A stretch of DNA of 32,317 bases from CAZDAW01 sp964503685 (lineage in GTDB: Bacteria > Chloroflexota > Anaerolineae > Anaerolineales > Anaerolineaceae). Under the pieces are notes generated by a model, which made no database searches, was not told the DNA's origin, and saw only the letters and a list, made by a program, of their open reading frames with translations. Positions 25,368 through 32,317 of the stretch are shown piece after piece (the stretch's first letter is position 1; the number at the start of each line of letters is the position of its first letter). The position numbers and the translations under genes are program-made. Location of the stretch: NCBI GenBank assembly GCA_964503685.1, contig CAZDAW010000035.1:1-32317 (forward strand), given 5' to 3'.

Positions 25368-26696
25368 CTATGATGATTTTATTTTACGGACGCGTAATTT
25401 GATACCCTCAACCTCAACCACTTCAACTCGCTCTCCTTTGGCAACAGGTTCCTCGCCGTCGATCAGTTCTGCACTCCACAATTCACCGGCAGCCTGTACC
25501 ATACCTTCAGGATCGATGGCGCTTCGCGCCACCCCCATTCTTCCAGCAACCGCCTCCATCCCGGCTCTGATCGGAACTCTCTGCGCCCGTAATGCCAGCA
25601 TCAACACCAAAAAGAATAATGCCCCGGTGAATACAGACATCCCAATCACTAACGGAACCGATACCCGTTGGAAAGATGGTACATTGGGCGAATTGAATAA
25701 AACCAGCCCGCCAACAATCAACGAACCAACGCCTGCCGCCGTCAATGCGCCGTGGGTGGGCGCCTTGATATCAACAATAAACAAAATAAACGCCAGAACA
25801 AGGAAAATGAGCCCAAACCAGTTGACTGGTAAAATACCCAGGCCATATATGGCAAGCGCTATGCAGATCACGCCAATAAATCCAGAAACCCACCCGCCCG
25901 GACTGGAAAGCTCGATCAGGATCGCCTGCACTCCAATACTCAATAAGATAAAAACAATATTTGGGTTGGTAAGTAATTGGAGGACCTGTTCAATCAGAGT
26001 GTTGGGAAGGGTTACAGTTTCAGCATTTGACAGATGAAGAGTATGTAAACCGCTTGCCGTCTCAACCTGATACCCATCCAGTTGACGGATCAAATCATCG
26101 GTATCAGCGGCAATAAAATCAATCAACCCGGCTTCCTTGGCTTCTTTCACAGAAACAGCCTTTGCTGTCTCAATCGTGTCTTGCGCCAGCTTAATAGCCG
26201 TCTCGCCGCGTCGTTCAGCAAGAGAGCGCACGGTTGCTTTCAAAATCTCCTTGACCTTGCTCTCCATCGTCTGCCCGATATCTTCGCCCTGCGAACCCAC
26301 CGGGCTGGCAGCTCCGATCGCCGTTTCGGGCGCCATCGCCGCGATATGACCTGCCAGCGTAATCACTGTCCCGGCAGAACCTGCCATTGCCCCTCTCGGC
26401 GACACATATACAACCACTGGCACGCTGCTTCCGCGAATACTCTGCACCATCCGGTTCATGATATCGACGCTGCCGCCGGGCGTATTCATCTCAAAGATAA
26501 GCAGTTCCGCATTGCGTTGGGCAGCAATTTTGATGCCACGATCAAGATATTCAGCCATAGCAGGCGTCACTGTACCATCCACCTTGAGCGCCAAGACCAA
26601 TGGGGATTCATCCTGCGCCAGGATCAAACTTTGAGGAAATGTTAAACTTAGAATGCAGACTGCAAAACAGGCTAAAAAGAAAACCGCTCGTTTCAT
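25368..26696 (-). CDS. NfeD-family membrane serine protease (ClpP-like)
   Basis: A membrane-bound protease of the full-length NfeD1b type, associated with stomatin-like proteins and membrane quality control. A signal peptide (MKRAVFFLACFAVCI and after) is followed by a ClpP-like domain (about 30-215) with the Ser in AMAGSAGT and the Lys in SVKEAKEAGLIDF as catalytic dyad, four or five membrane segments (about 230-350), and a C-terminal NfeD OB-fold (about 375-442). The frame is open seven codons further, but GAGG at good distance supports ATG 26696. Usually a stomatin homologue is adjacent; here lipA follows instead. Confidence 0.93.
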   Translation of the reverse strand: MKRAVFFLACFAVCILSLTFPQSLILAQDESPLVLALKVDGTVTPAMAEYLDRGIKIAAQRNAELLIFEMNTPGGSVDIMNRMVQSIRGSSVPVVVYVSPRGAMAGSAGTVITLAGHIAAMAPETAIGAASPVGSQGEDIGQTMESKVKEILKATVRSLAERRGETAIKLAQDTIETAKAVSVKEAKEAGLIDFIAADTDDLIRQLDGYQVETASGLHTLHLSNAETVTLPNTLIEQVLQLLTNPNIVFILLSIGVQAILIELSSPGGWVSGFIGVICIALAIYGLGILPVNWFGLIFLVLAFILFIVDIKAPTHGALTAAGVGSLIVGGLVLFNSPNVPSFQRVSVPLVIGMSVFTGALFFLVLMLALRAQRVPIRAGMEAVAGRMGVARSAIDPEGMVQAAGELWSAELIDGEEPVAKGERVEVVEVEGIKLRVRKIKSS

Positions 26697-26718
26697 AATA
26701 ACGCCTCTACCTGCCAAT

Positions 26719-26724
26719 ATTATA
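26719..26724 (-). promoter_or_regulatory. Putative -10 box of the nfeD-lipA pair
   Basis: TATAAT on the minus strand, 23 bases before the start codon at 26696. The -35 region (TTTTAG, 17 bases upstream) is weak. Between this and lutC (26877) I see no terminator. Confidence 0.4.
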
Positions 26725-26876
26725 CCCTCTTATCAGGTCGGCTAAAAACAGCTTTGGCAATAGATGGTTTTCTTGGGGATTTAAAATACAACCGCTCCAC
26801 GCCAACAGATTAACATGGAAAACAGGATGAATTATTCGTCGGATACCCGGACAATTTCCAATCGACTGCTTATTGA

Positions 26877-27506
26877 CTAGATGATCCACACCACCAAATT
26901 TTTTGGCCCGTGCACACCCAGAGTGAGAATCAATTCGATGTCCGAAGTGCGGCTTGGCCCAGAGATCAGGATGAGATAACAACTCCCCTTAACCTCTTTC
27001 AAGACTGCCGTCAAGTTGGGGCGTAAATCTGCCGAAGTCATAATTGCCAGATGGACACGCGGCAAAAGTGAAACCGCTTTGGGTTTCTCTGGCGAAGATA
27101 ACAACCCGATCGTACCGGTATTGGGTATTGCATAATCAACCGTCGTGATGCCCAGGTCGCAGGAAGCCAGCGCATTTTTATCAGCATCGCCAGGTACAAC
27201 TTCAATACCCAATCGGGTTAATTTTTCTTTTAGCTGATATTGGTTTGTTTTCGCATCAGACCATATAGCTGCTCTCTTGACTGCATAGCGTTGAATTAAA
27301 TCAAAAAGCGCCTCTTCCAGCTCATCTGGCAATATCTGCTGTACCTCTCCAGATAATTTCTCAACCTCCTCGCCAAACAATTTGAGCGCTTTCTCTTTGT
27401 CTCGCAATTCATATTCTGCAGGTAAAATCGGGCGTTGAGAAATTTTATCTCCAGGCCGTCGCCCTAATGCAGCGGCCACATTTTCAATTACACGCGACAT
27501 GCTCAT
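26877..27506 (-). CDS. lutC: LutC-type LUD-domain protein
   Basis: The third component of the LutABC L-lactate oxidase, which converts lactate to pyruvate with iron-sulfur subunits and no flavin LldD enzyme. At 209 residues it holds one LUD domain (about 55-207), with the GITTVDYAIPNTGTIGLLSS and PRVHLAIMTSADLRP segments typical of YkgG/LutC. Its start overlaps the lutB stop by four bases (ATGA), and it closes the operon. Confidence 0.93.
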   Translation of the reverse strand: MSMSRVIENVAAALGRRPGDKISQRPILPAEYELRDKEKALKLFGEEVEKLSGEVQQILPDELEEALFDLIQRYAVKRAAIWSDAKTNQYQLKEKLTRLGIEVVPGDADKNALASCDLGITTVDYAIPNTGTIGLLSSPEKPKAVSLLPRVHLAIMTSADLRPNLTAVLKEVKGSCYLILISGPSRTSDIELILTLGVHGPKNLVVWII

Positions 27507-28936
27507 TTGGATATCCCTTTGTTAGCATTTTTTCGCCACCAGCCTCGGAACCCCCCGATAAATGCGGGAAACGGACGGATCTTTGTCCATCGGCTAAACG
27601 GGGGAGGCAATTTGTTAATCCAACCTTTTCGGGTAAACGGCGCAGTAAACCACGGTAACAATGCTGTACCAAAACGGTAAAGCCACCCCCAACCCAGGGC
27701 TACCTGACCAATGCTTGCAGCTATACGCGCCGGCTTGTTCAACGCCGGTTTTGAAAATTCATCACCATCCACAACACGCCGGCGCAAGTGTAATAATATC
27801 TGTGTGAACGGCACTTTAACGGGGCACACTTCCACGCATGCACCGCATAGCGATGAAGCAAAAGGCAATTCAGCTGCTGCTCTGGTCCCTAAAATTTGCG
27901 GAGTAAATATCGCCCCAATTGGCCCGGAAATAAACCAGCCATAAGCAAAACCACCCACATTTTTATAAATCGGGCATGCATTCAAACAACACCCGCAACG
28001 AATACATTTCAGAGTCTCACGGCCAACCGGGTCGGCCAATATACGGCTGCGGCCATTATCCAACAAAACAAGATGGAACTCCTTCGCGCCAAATTCGCCC
28101 TCTGCCTGACGTGGGCCGGTTATGAAAGTGTTATATGCCGTGATCTTCTGCCCGGTTGCCGAGCGAGCCAACATCCGCAGTAACAACCCGGCGCTTTCCC
28201 AATCCGGAATAACTTTATCAATTCCAACAACGGCGACATGTAAATCTGGCAGCGTCGTGCAAAAGCGCCCATTTCCCTCATTAGAGACAATAATCAGTGT
28301 TCCTGTCTCTGCAATCAAGAAATTCGCTCCAGAAATACCCATATCAGCCTGTAAAAATTTTTTGCGTAATTGTTCACGAGCAACAGCTGTAAGGGCTTCG
28401 GCTTCTGGTGGAGCGTCCACACCGAGCTTATTATGAAATAATTCTGCTATCTCTTCTTTCTTCAAGTGAATCGCTGGAATGATAATGTGGGAAGGTCCGG
28501 TTCCCGCCAATTGGATAATGTACTCTCCTAAATCAGTCTCACTTGCCTGTATTCCGGCGGACTGTAATGCATCATTAAGAGAAATTTCTTCAGTCGCCAT
28601 CGACTTGACTTTGACAACAGTTTTTACATTGTGCTCTTTGGCAATTTTCAAAACGATTTGCCGCGCTTCCTCCGCATCATTCGCCCAATGTACGTGTCCC
28701 CCGGCGCGCTCAACTTGCTCCTCAACCATCTTCAAGTAATGATCAAGGTTCAGCAATGTATGCATACGCAAATCCGAAGCGGCCTGACGCATCCCCTCCC
28801 AATCATCCAGTTCATTTATCCGCACTCCCCGGTTGACCAAAACTCGATTGGCGGCTGCGCTGACCGCATCTGTAATATCGGTTGGAATGGCATTGGTATA
28901 AGTTTCAAAGTTAATTCTGGTCGGCGTTTTACTCAT
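27503..28936 (-). CDS. lutB: LutB-type iron-sulfur LUD protein
   Basis: The large subunit of LutABC. Residues about 60-290 are a LUD domain (with the segment ISGANFLIAETGTLIIVSNE), followed by two 4Fe-4S binding motifs, CIRCGCCLNACP (about 312-323) and CGACVEVCPVKVP (about 362-374), and a C-terminal tail with GWLYRFG and aromatic-rich segments like other LutB proteins. 477 residues. It overlaps lutA and lutC by four bases on each side. No lactate permease or LutR-type regulator is present. Confidence 0.95.
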   Translation of the reverse strand: MSKTPTRINFETYTNAIPTDITDAVSAAANRVLVNRGVRINELDDWEGMRQAASDLRMHTLLNLDHYLKMVEEQVERAGGHVHWANDAEEARQIVLKIAKEHNVKTVVKVKSMATEEISLNDALQSAGIQASETDLGEYIIQLAGTGPSHIIIPAIHLKKEEIAELFHNKLGVDAPPEAEALTAVAREQLRKKFLQADMGISGANFLIAETGTLIIVSNEGNGRFCTTLPDLHVAVVGIDKVIPDWESAGLLLRMLARSATGQKITAYNTFITGPRQAEGEFGAKEFHLVLLDNGRSRILADPVGRETLKCIRCGCCLNACPIYKNVGGFAYGWFISGPIGAIFTPQILGTRAAAELPFASSLCGACVEVCPVKVPFTQILLHLRRRVVDGDEFSKPALNKPARIAASIGQVALGWGWLYRFGTALLPWFTAPFTRKGWINKLPPPFSRWTKIRPFPAFIGGFRGWWRKNANKGISK

Positions 28937-29673
28937 TTTTCCCTCTCCTGCGCGGCCAGAACATCAATTAAATGTAATGCACGAATAGAAGAGCCAGCAC
29001 GTTTCAATCCGCCGCTGATATTCATTAAGCACCCAGCCTCTGCAACAACCACAGCTTCTGCCTTGCTTTCAATCACATTTTGCACTTTATGATTCATCAT
29101 TGCCTGACTCACACCCGGATACAAAACGCTTAATGAACCGCCAAATCCGCAGCATGTTTCTTCCTCATTCAATTCGACAAATTGCAACCCATGGACAGCT
29201 TTTAATAATTGCTTGGGCTCATCCCGCATGTGAAGTTCTCTCAATAAATGACATGATGCATGATAGGTCACTCGATGAGGAAAATATGCCCCGACATCAA
29301 TTACATTCAATTGATGCGTCAGAAATTCAGTAAACTCAAATGTTCGCTTTGATAAATCGACGGCCAGTTCATGTTCTGGACTTCCCACAGGAAAAAGTTC
29401 GCAATAATGGCGACGAACCGTTGCAACACAAGAGCCTGATGGTGAAACAACCGGGAAAGATGATTTACCAAAAGCACGCAACCAACCCCGTGCAGTTTTC
29501 CGTGCTTCTTCCTGAAAACCGTTGTTAAAAAAAGGTTGCCCACAACAAGTCTGCGCTTCAGGGAAAATGACACTCACCCCAAGACGCTCAAGGATCAGAA
29601 TCATATTCTTCAATGTTGTGGGATAAAATTGCTCCCCAAGGCAGGTAATAAACAATTGAACAGTTTTGGCCAT
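28933..29673 (-). CDS. lutA: LutA-type CCG-domain (Fe-S) protein
   Basis: First gene of the lut operon. Two cysteine-rich CCG domains are visible: TCCGQPFFNNG in the first and ETCCGFGGSLSVLYPG in the second, as in YkgE/LutA and the HdrB/GlpC group, where they bind an unusual iron-sulfur cluster. 246 residues, usual size. The start is at an ATG with GAGGTG just upstream, and the stop overlaps lutB by ATGA. Confidence 0.95.
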   Translation of the reverse strand: MAKTVQLFITCLGEQFYPTTLKNMILILERLGVSVIFPEAQTCCGQPFFNNGFQEEARKTARGWLRAFGKSSFPVVSPSGSCVATVRRHYCELFPVGSPEHELAVDLSKRTFEFTEFLTHQLNVIDVGAYFPHRVTYHASCHLLRELHMRDEPKQLLKAVHGLQFVELNEEETCCGFGGSLSVLYPGVSQAMMNHKVQNVIESKAEAVVVAEAGCLMNISGGLKRAGSSIRALHLIDVLAAQEREK

Positions 29674-30034
29674 TTCACCTCAATCTTCCGCTTTCACTTA
29701 CAGGTATCTTTATATTTTATAAAAGTAAAGTAATGAAGCGCTGAATATGAACATCTGATCAGATGACAAACTGTTCCAGATCAAATATTACAAATTAAAT
29801 AAATCACGTTCTCATTCTAACCTGCATTATAGCTTTCATAAAGAGAAATTGCCTGATTTTTAAGATTGGAATTTCCTTGTGGGTTTATCGAATAATCTCT
29901 TAATTCCTTACATTCCCATAAATCAGTTAAACGCTACCTCTCTGGTATTCGCAAAGCGGAGGCAACCATTTCGCCCCCTAGAACAGGTTCTGCTATTACA
30001 AACAAAAAAACTCGTTAGAACTAGCGCGGATAAC
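29674..30034. other. Non-coding region between lutA and tRNA-Gly
   Basis: About 360 bases without an open reading frame worth calling. It is AT-rich and contains the lut promoter region with a palindrome (29752-29765) near lutA. Short inverted repeats such as AGAAC/GTTCT near 29980-29991 have no clear meaning. I see no other gene. Confidence 0.5.
29752..29765. promoter_or_regulatory. Perfect 14-bp palindrome, candidate lut operator
   Basis: CATCTGATCAGATG is identical on both strands. It lies about 80-90 bases upstream of the lutA ATG. On the minus strand TTGTCA (29769-29764) overlaps its edge and TATTCA follows after 16 bases, so the palindrome would fall in the promoter spacer; an alternative -10 (TATAAA, near 29720) would put it upstream. 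The length and symmetry suit a GntR/FadR-type repressor such as LutR, but I cannot match it to a known site. Confidence 0.5.
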
Positions 30035-30063
30035 TTGACCAACTGACCTGCTGCGAGTAAAAT
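30035..30063 (+). promoter_or_regulatory. Promoter of tRNA-Gly (and the following aldolase gene)
   Basis: TTGACC (30035-30040), a 17-base spacer and TAAAAT (30058-30063), which is close to the sigma-70 consensus. Transcription would begin near 30070, seven bases before the tRNA. Confidence 0.75.
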
Positions 30064-30076
30064 AAGGTCTCACAAA

Positions 30077-30148
30077 GCGGGCGTGGCCAAGTGGTAAGGC
30101 ATCAGCCTTCCAAGCTGATATTCGCGGGTCCGAATCCCGTCGCCCGCT
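30077..30148 (+). tRNA. tRNA-Gly (anticodon TCC)
   Basis: A 72-base cloverleaf. Acceptor GCGGGCG pairs with CGCCCGC (30141-30147), discriminator T, no encoded CCA. The anticodon stem TCAGC/GCTGA is perfect around loop CTTCCAA, so the anticodon is TCC, reading GGA and GGG glycine codons. The T-stem GCGGG/CCCGT has one G-T pair, with T-loop TCCGAAT. The gene ends 21 bases before the next start codon, with no terminator or promoter between. Confidence 0.96.
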
Positions 30149-30169
30149 CTATTCTTTTAAGGGATGATT

Positions 30170-30817
30170 ATGTCTCTTCTCTTGGATTCAGCACAAACTA
30201 ACGAAATTCAAACCGCAATGCAATGGGGTTGGGTTTCGGGAGTCACGACAAATCCCAAACTTCTAGCTCAGTGTGATACAGAACCTGAAATAACCTTGCA
30301 ACAAATCGCCAATCTGGTTTCAGGGGAAGTTTTTTATCAGTTAACCTCCCCTACTCTTGAAACAATGATAAAGGAAGCACATCTGGCCCATGACCTGATT
30401 GGCAAGAAAATCGTCCTTAAAATCCCGGCCACGCCGCTCGGTTTTCAGGCATTATCACGGCTTTCTTCTCAAATGAATTGCTCTATTACAGCCATCTACC
30501 ATCCGGCGCAGGCCGTAATAGCCGCTCAGGCAGGCGCAAAATATGCCATCGCCTACGTCAATCGCGCTACCCGATTATTGGGAGATGGCTTTGCTTTAGT
30601 GCGAGCAATGTCAGAAGTCCTTCAGGGTTCAACAACTGAAATATTGGCTGCCAGTATTAAATCTACCGAAGAGGCAGTCGCAACCATTCAAGCAGGCGCC
30701 AGGCACTTGAGTCTGCCTTTTAAAGTACTCGAAGCGATGCCATTTCATGAACTCTCTCAACAGGCGTTAGAAGATTTCAATCTGAATGGCAGGGGGCTTT
30801 CACTACCAGATCGATAA
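30170..30817 (+). CDS. Transaldolase / fructose-6-phosphate aldolase family protein
   Basis: A small class I aldolase of the TalC/FSA type, which transfers or cleaves a dihydroxyacetone unit. LLLDSAQ with Asp6, SGVTTNPKLL, and the Schiff-base Lys84 in VLKIPATPLG are family landmarks, as is LPFKVLEAMPFH near the end. The segment SITAIYHPAQAVIAAQAGAKY replaces the more usual VTLIFSPNQ form, and AYVNRATRLLGDG differs from the common FVGR loop, so substrate preference is uncertain. 215 residues from ATG 30170; the ATG at 30164 touches the AAGGG box and is less likely. Confidence 0.87.
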   Translation: MSLLLDSAQTNEIQTAMQWGWVSGVTTNPKLLAQCDTEPEITLQQIANLVSGEVFYQLTSPTLETMIKEAHLAHDLIGKKIVLKIPATPLGFQALSRLSSQMNCSITAIYHPAQAVIAAQAGAKYAIAYVNRATRLLGDGFALVRAMSEVLQGSTTEILAASIKSTEEAVATIQAGARHLSLPFKVLEAMPFHELSQQALEDFNLNGRGLSLPDR

Positions 30818-30988
30818 GCCAAACCCACAGATTTTCCAAAAAATTAATAACCGCACAGTGATTTTAATTGTTTGGATATAATAACAAAAATGCATACTGA
30901 TCAAGACTTGAACCCAAAAGTACGAATAATTATCTGGCTAAGTTAAGCATTTCGATTACATCCACAACTAACTCTTTTAAAAAGGGAT

Positions 30989-32239
30989 ATGATCACGAAA
31001 GATCAAAATGGGAATAAATCCCAAAACCATGAAACAACCCGGTTTTCAAGGTTATTTATTCCTTTATTAGCTGTCTGCCTGTTGGTCGGGATGACCTATG
31101 CGAATCTCAATTTCAGTCAAAACAATCCCGGCGGCAATGATTTTTTAGCCCGGTGGGGAGGAACACGATTGTTTCTCTTTAAGGGAATGAGCCCATATAG
31201 CGAAGAGGCCGGGAAAGAAGTTCAATTATTGTATTATGGCCGCTTAGCAAAAGCAGACGAAGAGCAAGGACGTCTATTTTATCCATTGTATTCCCTGGTT
31301 TTCTATGCGCCATTTGCACTGATCAATGATTATGTTATTGCCAGAGCTTTGTGGATGACTCTCCTCGAAATCGCTGCGTTATTTTTAGCGTACTTTTCCA
31401 TACAATTCACGGAGTGGAAGCCTCACTTTATCCTATTGACCTGTTTCTTTTTATTCTCAATAACCTGGTACTTCTCCGTAAGAGCAATCATCAACGGCAA
31501 TATTATCATGCTTGTTTCCCTGGGCATTACCGCTGCGTTTGCAGCAATGAAATCAGGACGCTGGACGCTTTCAGGTATACTTTTGGCTTTCACTACGGTG
31601 AAACCGCAGGTGGTGCTATTAATAATTCTTTTCACTTTATACTGGTCATTACAACAACGTAAATGGCACTTGCTAATTGGCTTTTCGTGCACCATGCTGA
31701 TATTAGCAGGCATCAGCACCTTATTGATACCAGACTGGGTCATCCAAAATTTTCAAGTGATCGGCAACTACCCTGCCTACCCGCCGGGGAATATCATAAC
31801 TGCATTGGAACTATTCCTGCCGGATTACGGCAAGCCATTGGGCTGGATAATTATAGCAGCTTGTTCATTATTGCTAATCGTTGAATGGGCAACCACACGA
31901 TATGCGCTACTGAATCATTATTTCTGGTTAGCATGTCTGACTTTAGTGATCAGTCAATGGGTCACTTTGCAATCTGATCCGGGAAATCAAATTATTTTAT
32001 TTCAGGCGCTGGCGCTGGCATTTTCGACCTGGTGCATGCATTGGGGAAAAATTGGTCAAACAGTAGTGTTCGTTAGCATGGTGTTATTACTTTTGGGACT
32101 ATGGTTGCTGTTTATTACTACGGTCAGCCTTACCGGAAACCATCAGCCCATTCAAAGTCCGGTGATGTTCTTTCCCCTACCTATATTTCTTATTTTCGCG
32201 TTATACTCTATACGGAACCGGTTTACTGTACATCCGTAA
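30989..32239 (+). CDS. GT87-like (DUF2029) membrane glycosyltransferase
   Basis: A polytopic protein of 416 residues with about nine or ten hydrophobic segments. NPGGNDFLARWGGTRLF after TM1 and the later LLAFTTVKPQVVLLI segment match the pattern of DUF2029/GT87 proteins, polyprenyl-phosphate-mannose dependent transferases such as PimE, where the Asp in the first loop is catalytic. The acceptor is unknown; lipid or surface glycan synthesis is likely. TATAAT at 30877 could be its -10, but no -35 fits. An AAGGG lies two bases before the ATG. It is followed by an outward promoter. Confidence 0.82.
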   Translation: MITKDQNGNKSQNHETTRFSRLFIPLLAVCLLVGMTYANLNFSQNNPGGNDFLARWGGTRLFLFKGMSPYSEEAGKEVQLLYYGRLAKADEEQGRLFYPLYSLVFYAPFALINDYVIARALWMTLLEIAALFLAYFSIQFTEWKPHFILLTCFFLFSITWYFSVRAIINGNIIMLVSLGITAAFAAMKSGRWTLSGILLAFTTVKPQVVLLIILFTLYWSLQQRKWHLLIGFSCTMLILAGISTLLIPDWVIQNFQVIGNYPAYPPGNIITALELFLPDYGKPLGWIIIAACSLLLIVEWATTRYALLNHYFWLACLTLVISQWVTLQSDPGNQIILFQALALAFSTWCMHWGKIGQTVVFVSMVLLLLGLWLLFITTVSLTGNHQPIQSPVMFFPLPIFLIFALYSIRNRFTVHP

Positions 32240-32275
32240 AATAAGTTTCAAAACCCCGAACTCCGAAAAAATATC

Positions 32276-32304
32276 TTGCCGGTACTACTCGTGTATGATA
32301 TAAT
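32276..32304 (+). promoter_or_regulatory. Outward-facing sigma-70-like promoter at the window edge
   Basis: TTGCCG (32276-32281), a 17-base spacer and TATAAT (32299-32304), reading out of the window to the right. The next gene or RNA is probably immediately downstream. Confidence 0.65.
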
Positions 32305-32317
32305 TTTTTCGCTTAAG

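Noticed and set aside
24988..26037. A 349-codon open frame on the plus strand across lipA and the nfeD-like gene
   Set aside because: It is antisense to two genes with unmistakable catalytic motifs, is low in complexity (many Ser, Thr, Pro, Asn) and lacks a binding site or known domain.
1..32317. CRISPR array, insertion sequence, prophage or toxin-antitoxin module
   Set aside because: No regularly spaced repeats, transposase or integrase motifs, terminal inverted repeats or paired small toxin-antitoxin genes were seen on either strand.

Overview
The window looks like a chromosomal segment of an Anaerolineae-type Chloroflexota bacterium. This is inferred from gene content and order (rpsB-tsf-pyrH-frr-uppS-cdsA, class II FBPase, bacterial NurA/HerA, GT87-type membrane protein, Thr/Pro-rich lipoprotein linkers), not from any database search. 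GC content appears moderate, coding density is high, and no insertion sequence, prophage, CRISPR array or rRNA was seen.

Layout. 1-0.8 kb: a PIG-L type deacetylase on the minus strand. 0.9-1.3 kb: non-coding, with an extended -10 promoter and a structured rpsB leader. 1.3-5.9 kb: translation and envelope core, rpsB-tsf, a strong terminator, then pyrH-frr-uppS-cdsA. 6.0-7.0 kb: glpX, ending at a bidirectional terminator facing a SIMPL-domain lipoprotein. 7.9-13.3 kb: a compact operon behind a good sigma-70-like promoter, nurA / a small HAS-barrel-like protein / herA / NUDIX hydrolase / Ntn-hydrolase of the C69-secernin family. 13.5-17.4 kb: an MBL-fold protein with a degraded metal site, a 100-residue protein with a UUG start, mutY with an intact NUDIX box, pcm, and a lipoprotein phosphoesterase. 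17.5-23.7 kb: a PocR-PAS-GAF histidine kinase, an ICMT-like membrane methyltransferase (minus strand), a 152-residue unknown coupled to a frameshifted DNA methyltransferase, and a chemoreceptor with almost no extracellular domain. 23.7-26.7 kb: an AlkD-like glycosylase converging on an nfeD-lipA pair. 26.9-29.7 kb: a lutABC lactate oxidation operon (minus strand) with a palindrome in its promoter region. 30.0-32.3 kb: tRNA-Gly(TCC) with a near-consensus promoter, apparently leading directly into a transaldolase-family gene, then a GT87-like membrane protein, and an outward-facing promoter at the window edge.

How the genes fit together. The first third serves ribosome function (S2, EF-Ts, RRF), pyrimidine nucleotides (UMP kinase), wall-lipid carrier (UppS) and phospholipid precursors (CdsA). 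The middle is unusually rich in genome and macromolecule maintenance: DNA end processing (NurA/HerA), nucleotide sanitation (NUDIX), mismatch repair of 8-oxoG:A (MutY), alkylation repair (AlkD), isoaspartate repair (Pcm) and DNA methylation. The last third is metabolic (lipoate, lactate, sugar-phosphate aldolase). The most unusual items are the three-part NurA / HAS-like / HerA operon, the A8-tract frameshift in the methyltransferase, the MBL protein that lost most of its metal ligands, and the tRNA-to-mRNA junction at 30.1 kb.
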